From contig DQVH01000033.1 in the NCBI GenBank assembly GCA_015661855.1, positions 1-7,956 on the forward strand: a stretch of DNA of 7,956 bases, written 5' to 3'. Under the pieces are notes generated by a model. It was given only the letters and a program-made list of their open reading frames with translations. It was not told where the DNA came from and did not search any database. This document shows positions 4,873 through 7,956 of this stretch, in pieces. Position numbers and translations under genes: made by a program. How positions within the stretch are numbered: position 1 is the stretch's first letter; every line of letters starts with the position of its first letter. This stretch comes from Desulfurococcales archaeon. Its GTDB lineage: Archaea; Thermoproteota; Thermoprotei_A; CAZTBM01; SZUA-1508.

Positions 4873-5964
4873 TTACCCTTTGACATGTTTAGCTATTTCT
4901 CTAGCTAATACTATGTTACCAAAAGTTATAATGTGGAATCCACTAATGTCGAGTGATGTGAGTTCACTAACTAGCTTTGTAAAGTACTCTAAATTATAGT
5001 TTAATGTATCCTCCCAGCTAGTACACTTTCTAAGTACGCTCTTATATGTACTTGGTAATGGTATTTTAAGTTTCTCCTCAAGTAATCTAACCATTTCGGT
5101 ATTTATTGGCGTCAAGGTTAATATTATAGGTATATTTATCTTATACTCTTTAAGTGCCTTTATGAATCTTTCACCCTGTTCATAGGAGTATACTGGTTGT
5201 GTTTGTGCAAATTCTGCACCAGCTTTAATTTTCTTTTTAAGCTTTAATAGTTCAAGTTCTAATGGTTTAAAGTGAGGATTTACAGCAACACCCACATGAA
5301 CTATTTTACCTTTAGTATTTAGACGTCTTCCTGAAAAGTCTACCCCTAGATCACTAACTAATCTTACAAGATATACTAGTCTTACCGAGTCTAAGTCGAA
5401 TACTGGTTTAACATATCTAGATCCGCCTAAGTGAGGCCAGTCACCAGTAGTAACAATAATGTTTCTTATACCTAATGCTATTACTGATAGTATATATGAT
5501 GTTAATGCTGCTCTATTCCTATCCTTACATGTAATTTGGGGTATAACGTCGACATTAAGCTCTCTCATAACTGTGTAAGCTATTGGCAGTGGATCACACT
5601 CAATAACGCCTATAGGGTTGTCTGTAAAGTTAAATGCGTCGAAATACTCCTTTAACTCTTTAACGAGTGTAAGTATGCTATTTATGTCTTTACCTTTACC
5701 TGTTTCAACTTCATATGTTAATACTAGTTTCCCATTAGCAATTTTACTCATTAAGCTGCTTAATGGTGTTCTCTTCTGAGGCTTATAGTTTCTAATTTTA
5801 AACCCTCTATCTAGTATTATTTCTGTGAAAGCTTTTGGTAGATGGCCCTTACTACTCTTAAATAGTTTAACCCATGGGCATACTCTACCATCAACTTCAC
5901 AGTATCCTTCACTACCACCACCACATGGTCCATTTAATATACGTTTAGGGCATTCACTACTCAC
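4873..5964 (-). CDS. Methylenetetrahydrofolate reductase-like protein with N-terminal MetV-type cysteine domain
   Basis: The 363-residue protein has two parts. Residues 1-45 carry CPKRILNGPCGG and two more cysteines (C5, C14, C22, C29; CX8CX7CX6C), matching the domain called MTHFR_C or MetV, which probably binds a metal or Fe-S cluster. From about residue 78 comes a MetF-like TIM barrel: TYEVETGKGKD (83-93) at the place of the catalytic glutamate, IPQITCKDRNR (141-151) for the PHLTC motif, NIIVTTGD (168-175) with the flavin-site aspartate, AEFAQTQPVYS (250-260) and GFHIITFGN (342-350). MetF proteins are FAD enzymes reducing methylene- to methyl-tetrahydropterin; in this archaeon the carrier could be a methanopterin-type pterin. 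In bacteria, MetV partners MetF as a separate subunit and may accept electrons from a donor other than NADH. The GTG start follows the MtrH-like stop by five bases, with GGAGGG (5973-5978) eight bases upstream, so the two genes form an operon and are probably translationally coupled. Confidence 0.85.
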   Translation of the reverse strand: MSSECPKRILNGPCGGGSEGYCEVDGRVCPWVKLFKSSKGHLPKAFTEIILDRGFKIRNYKPQKRTPLSSLMSKIANGKLVLTYEVETGKGKDINSILTLVKELKEYFDAFNFTDNPIGVIECDPLPIAYTVMRELNVDVIPQITCKDRNRAALTSYILSVIALGIRNIIVTTGDWPHLGGSRYVKPVFDLDSVRLVYLVRLVSDLGVDFSGRRLNTKGKIVHVGVAVNPHFKPLELELLKLKKKIKAGAEFAQTQPVYSYEQGERFIKALKEYKINIPIILTLTPINTEMVRLLEEKLKIPLPSTYKSVLRKCTSWEDTLNYNLEYFTKLVSELTSLDISGFHIITFGNIVLAREIAKHVKG

Positions 5965-5969
5965 TATAC

Positions 5970-6968
5970 CTACCCTCCACTAAGTGTTAGCTGGGTTTTA
6001 GTGAATACGTGGTGTAGTCTTTTAAGTAATTTACTTATTGGGTGTTGTCTATCTAAGCGTTTACCTTCAAGTCTTAGTAGGTATCCTAGAAGGCTATCCA
6101 CAGTTGATAGCGCTGATGCAATATACTTAATCCTTTTTAGTGGACCGTAGAATATGAAGTCTGCACCCATAAGTCTCAGGTATACTGCTGAACTACTATG
6201 AATACCTGTAGCGTCTTCAACTCTAAAACTTCTTTTAGATACTTGGCCTAAAGCGTTTGCTGGTGCAGCACCTGATGGTAAACCGAGTTTATCCTTAAAT
6301 AGCCTAATAGTTATACCGCAAAGACTAATACTTGATGGATCTAATACCACAGCATCCAATAATATTCTATCTATACCATAGTGTCTTGCTTTCGGTATTA
6401 ACTTATTAGTTACTAGTTCTAGTCTACTACTTGGTGTTAATGTCGTTGATGCTCTTGATGGATCAAAACCCATAACTACACTTGCAGCGATTTTGTACTC
6501 CCTTATAGCTTCATACTCTTCCCTAGGTGAGTTAATATATAAACCGTTAGCGATACATCTATCACTTACACCTATCTCATATGCTAACTTGTATCCTGCA
6601 ATTCTTACTTTAGGTGATGGTGAGTCGATTAGTATTGGTGTGTTAGCTATATCAGCTATTAGTGGTAGCGTTTTCTCAAATAGCTTAGTAGAGCTACCTA
6701 TAAGGTCTATCGCTAGTTTTAAACCATACTCTTCAGCCACACTTTTAGCAAACTCAATCTCTCTAATAGTAGCCTCTTTATCAATAACTCCCTCACAGGC
6801 ATTAACCAACTTCCTATCACCAGTATAGAATAGACTACCAATAACAACAGTAGGGTTTAACCCTGGTACTCCACCAAATTTAACACCGTAGACTTCGAAA
6901 ACCTTCTGTTCAACACTAAAACTTATAGGATATAGTTTCTCAAATACAACCAATATTACCAACCCCAA
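5970..6968 (-). CDS. MtrH-family methyl-tetrahydropterin methyltransferase
   Basis: The 332-residue protein resembles subunit H of tetrahydromethanopterin S-methyltransferase, a TIM-barrel enzyme that moves a methyl group between methyl-tetrahydropterin and a corrinoid. Visible matches are VFEVYGVKFGGVPGLNPT (23-40) followed by VVIGSLFYTGD (41-51), IDLIGSS (87-93), TPILIDSPSPKVR (110-122) and GLPSGAAPANALG (229-241). Length is close to that of family members (about 310-320). No other Mtr subunit is in the window, so it is the stand-alone type known outside methanogens. Five bases downstream on the same strand is the MetF-like gene, so the pair could make methyl-tetrahydropterin and pass on its methyl group, for example toward methionine synthesis via a corrinoid protein encoded elsewhere; this is inference. 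The start is uncertain. TTG codons lie in frame at 6968, 6962 and 6953. GGGG just after the first would serve the third as a Shine-Dalgarno. A TATA-like element at 7016-7026 would give a start of transcription near 6995. Confidence 0.85.
   Translation of the reverse strand: MGLVILVVFEKLYPISFSVEQKVFEVYGVKFGGVPGLNPTVVIGSLFYTGDRKLVNACEGVIDKEATIREIEFAKSVAEEYGLKLAIDLIGSSTKLFEKTLPLIADIANTPILIDSPSPKVRIAGYKLAYEIGVSDRCIANGLYINSPREEYEAIREYKIAASVVMGFDPSRASTTLTPSSRLELVTNKLIPKARHYGIDRILLDAVVLDPSSISLCGITIRLFKDKLGLPSGAAPANALGQVSKRSFRVEDATGIHSSSAVYLRLMGADFIFYGPLKRIKYIASALSTVDSLLGYLLRLEGKRLDRQHPISKLLKRLHHVFTKTQLTLSGG
5973..5978 (-). promoter_or_regulatory. Shine-Dalgarno GGAGGG of the MetF-like gene
   Basis: GGAGGG on the minus strand is the last two sense codons of the MtrH-like gene and lies eight bases before the GTG at 5964. 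Its position inside the upstream gene points to coupled translation. Confidence 0.65.
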
Positions 6969-7015
6969 TTACCAACATACTATGCCATATGAGTCTGAGT
7001 AATAGGATGTTATAG

Positions 7016-7026
7016 TGTAAATAAAG
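7016..7026 (-). promoter_or_regulatory. TATA box of the MtrH-MetF operon
   Basis: CTTTATTTACA on the minus strand, centred at about 7021, predicts a start of transcription near 6995 and a leader of 27 or more bases before the TTG starts at 6968-6953. Confidence 0.4.
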
Positions 7027-7052
7027 TTTTCTCCTCCTCCATCACTCAGGAG

Positions 7053-7087
7053 TTGGAGTAGTTGAGTAATCGACAACCCTCCTCCAA
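7053..7087. repeat. Two-tier inverted repeat (hairpin)
   Basis: TTGGAG (7053-7058) pairs with CTCCAA (7082-7087), and GTTG (7061-7064) pairs with CAAC (7074-7077), leaving a small internal loop and a 9-base apical loop. The CTCC run at 7031-7040 could pair instead with the left arm, so two exclusive folds are possible. It lies upstream of the predicted starts of transcription of both flanking genes, so a role as a leader is unlikely unless other promoters exist. Confidence 0.4.
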
Positions 7088-7210
7088 AAGCTTTACTACA
7101 TTATAACTACCATTACCTCATCTAAGATAATATGTTACAAAGAGATCATCTGGGGTCCCGGTACATTGAAAAAGATGTACATGAATAGAGTAGCGAAGTA
7201 CAACAAAAGG

Positions 7211-7234
7211 GGTAGGAGAGTACTAACTCCTATC
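7211..7234. repeat. 8-bp hairpin with 8-base loop
   Basis: Bases 7211-7218 (GGTAGGAG) pair with 7227-7234 (CTCCTATC), seven Watson-Crick pairs and one G-U, around an 8-base loop. No T-run follows on either strand, so it does not look like a bacterial-type terminator. Function unknown. Confidence 0.4.
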
Positions 7235-7289
7235 AATCAGTATATCTATGTATAATGCCTATTCTGGGCTAGCTTTTCTAGAATTAAAC

Positions 7290-7320
7290 TTTAAATATGT
7301 ATAAACCTTCATAAATACTT
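7290..7320 (+). promoter_or_regulatory. Promoter of the Sua5 gene
   Basis: Two TATA-like elements are present: TTTAAATA (7290-7297) and ATAAATACTT (7311-7320). The first predicts transcription from about 7320, the second from about 7340. Both are upstream of the preferred TTG start at 7375. Confidence 0.4.
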
Positions 7321-7362
7321 TCGAAGAATCTGTAGTATATTTTAACAGTAATGGTTATTTTA

Positions 7363-7366
7363 GGTG
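7363..7366 (+). promoter_or_regulatory. Shine-Dalgarno GGTG deciding the Sua5 start
   Basis: GGTG lies eight bases before the TTG at 7375. The in-frame ATG at 7351 has no such sequence before it and would add eight hydrophobic residues that the family lacks. Confidence 0.5.
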
Positions 7367-7374
7367 TAATATAT

Positions 7375-7956
7375 TTGACTAAGATTGTTAGAGTGGATCC
7401 ATTAAACATAGATGTTAATGTTATTGAGATGTGTGCTAATGTTATTAAGAGTGGTGGTATTGTAGCATTCCCTACAGAGACAGTTTATGGTCTTGGTGCT
7501 GACACGTTTAATCCTAGAGCGGTATTAAAAATATTTAAGGCTAAAAATAGGCCTCCAGATAACCCTCTAATAATCCATATAGCTAGTTTAGATCAACTAC
7601 ATAGTGTAGCAGTGGATATACCTGAGATAGCTTGGAAGCTTATAGAGCGTGTATGGCCTGGACCATTAACACTGGTTTTGAGGAGGAAGAGTAGTGTACC
7701 TAGAGAGGTTACTGGAGGTCTAGATACTGTAGCTGTTAGAATGCCAGCGCACCCTGTAGCATTAAAGCTTATAGAGTTATCTAGAACACCTATAGCTGCT
7801 CCAAGCGCTAATCTTTCTGGCAGACCTAGCCCTACTACAGCTAAACACGTAATAGATGATCTCTATGGACGTGTAGATGTAATAATAGATTCTGGTAGAA
7901 CACTATTTGGTGTTGAATCAACAATAATTAATGTACTTACAGATCCACCAACACTA
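7375..7956 (+). CDS. sua5: Threonylcarbamoyl-AMP synthase (Sua5/YrdC), N-terminal part
   Basis: The first 194 codons are visible; the gene runs off the right edge. The product makes L-threonylcarbamoyl-AMP from threonine, bicarbonate and ATP, the first step of t6A formation at position 37 of ANN-decoding tRNAs, acting in the cytoplasm before the KEOPS complex. The YrdC-like domain is almost complete: FPTETVYGLGAD (32-43), the K-x-x-x-R segment KAKNRPPDNPL (55-65), WPGPLTLVL (94-102), VAVRMPAHP (119-127), APSANLSGRPSPT (142-154) and FGVESTI (178-184). Archaeal Sua5 proteins carry a further C-terminal domain of over 100 residues, which would lie beyond the window; a short YrdC-only form cannot be excluded. 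The TTG at 7375 is chosen over the in-frame ATG at 7351 because GGTG precedes it and the resulting MTKIVRVDP start matches the family. Confidence 0.92.
   Translation, partial: MTKIVRVDPLNIDVNVIEMCANVIKSGGIVAFPTETVYGLGADTFNPRAVLKIFKAKNRPPDNPLIIHIASLDQLHSVAVDIPEIAWKLIERVWPGPLTLVLRRKSSVPREVTGGLDTVAVRMPAHPVALKLIELSRTPIAAPSANLSGRPSPTTAKHVIDDLYGRVDVIIDSGRTLFGVESTIINVLTDPPTL

Larger units (their letters stand above)
6969..7374. other. Long intergenic region between divergent genes
   Basis: About 400 bases separate the MtrH-like gene (minus) from the Sua5 gene (plus). It holds promoters for both, a purine/pyrimidine-biased segment of repeated CTCC and GGAG blocks (7031-7087), a second hairpin (7211-7234), and no recognisable tRNA, C/D box RNA or convincing small gene. 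The central part, roughly 7090-7205, shows nothing I can name. Confidence 0.5.

Noticed and set aside
5187..5194. AGTATACT palindrome (also at 3855-3862)
   Set aside because: Both copies are in coding sequence and explained by tyrosine-containing codons; used only as a background count.
6493..6828. Plus-strand open frame of 111 codons
   Set aside because: Antisense to the MtrH-like gene, whose motifs span this stretch; no independent support.
7141..7240. Possible tRNA or H/ACA RNA
   Set aside because: No T-loop consensus, no cloverleaf, and no hairpin plus ACA arrangement could be made.
7166..7255. Small basic ORF of 29 codons from a TTG (or 27 from the ATG at 7175)
   Set aside because: No well-placed Shine-Dalgarno, no recognisable sequence, and the hairpin at 7211-7234 lies inside it; likely chance.

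Overview
The window looks like a chromosomal segment of a hyperthermophilic archaeon, most likely a low-GC crenarchaeote of the Desulfurococcales type. This is an inference from several signs: AT-rich DNA with TATA/BRE-like promoters, GGTG-type Shine-Dalgarno sequences, frequent GTG and TTG starts, a canonical archaeal C/D box guide RNA, an MtrH-family methyltransferase, and a Pyrococcus-like carbamate kinase. No mobile element, CRISPR array, tRNA or rRNA was found.

Region 1 (1-2483) looks like carbamoyl-phosphate and nitrogen catabolism. The N-terminus of a COG0402-type amidohydrolase (minus strand, cut by the left edge) is divergent from a carbamate kinase. The kinase is convergent, 45 bases apart, with a YgeW-like carbamoyltransferase. 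In bacteria, ssnA-type amidohydrolase, ygeW and a carbamate kinase gene occur together in anaerobic purine/urate degradation clusters. The inferred chain is ring or amine hydrolysis, then phosphorolysis of a ureido compound to carbamoyl phosphate, then ATP formation by the kinase.

Region 2 (2484-4629) starts with an intergenic stretch holding a textbook C/D box sRNA on the plus strand (about 2658-2720), with two 12-nt guides. It is followed by a GT-B glycosyltransferase (minus) divergent from a small nitroreductase (plus).

Region 3 (4630-4872) lies between two convergent genes, so no mRNA promoter is expected there. It nevertheless contains nested inverted repeats, a TATA-like element, and C-box and D-box-like motifs on the minus strand. 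It may encode a second small structured RNA.

Region 4 (4873-6968, minus strand) is a tight two-gene operon: an MtrH-like methyl-tetrahydropterin methyltransferase, then a methylenetetrahydrofolate reductase-like protein with an N-terminal four-cysteine MetV-like domain. Together they suggest reduction of a C1-pterin to the methyl level and transfer of the methyl group onward, plausibly to a corrinoid or to methionine synthesis.

Region 5 (6969-7956) is a long intergenic stretch with two hairpins, followed by the start of a Sua5/YrdC threonylcarbamoyl-AMP synthase (t6A tRNA modification), cut by the right edge.
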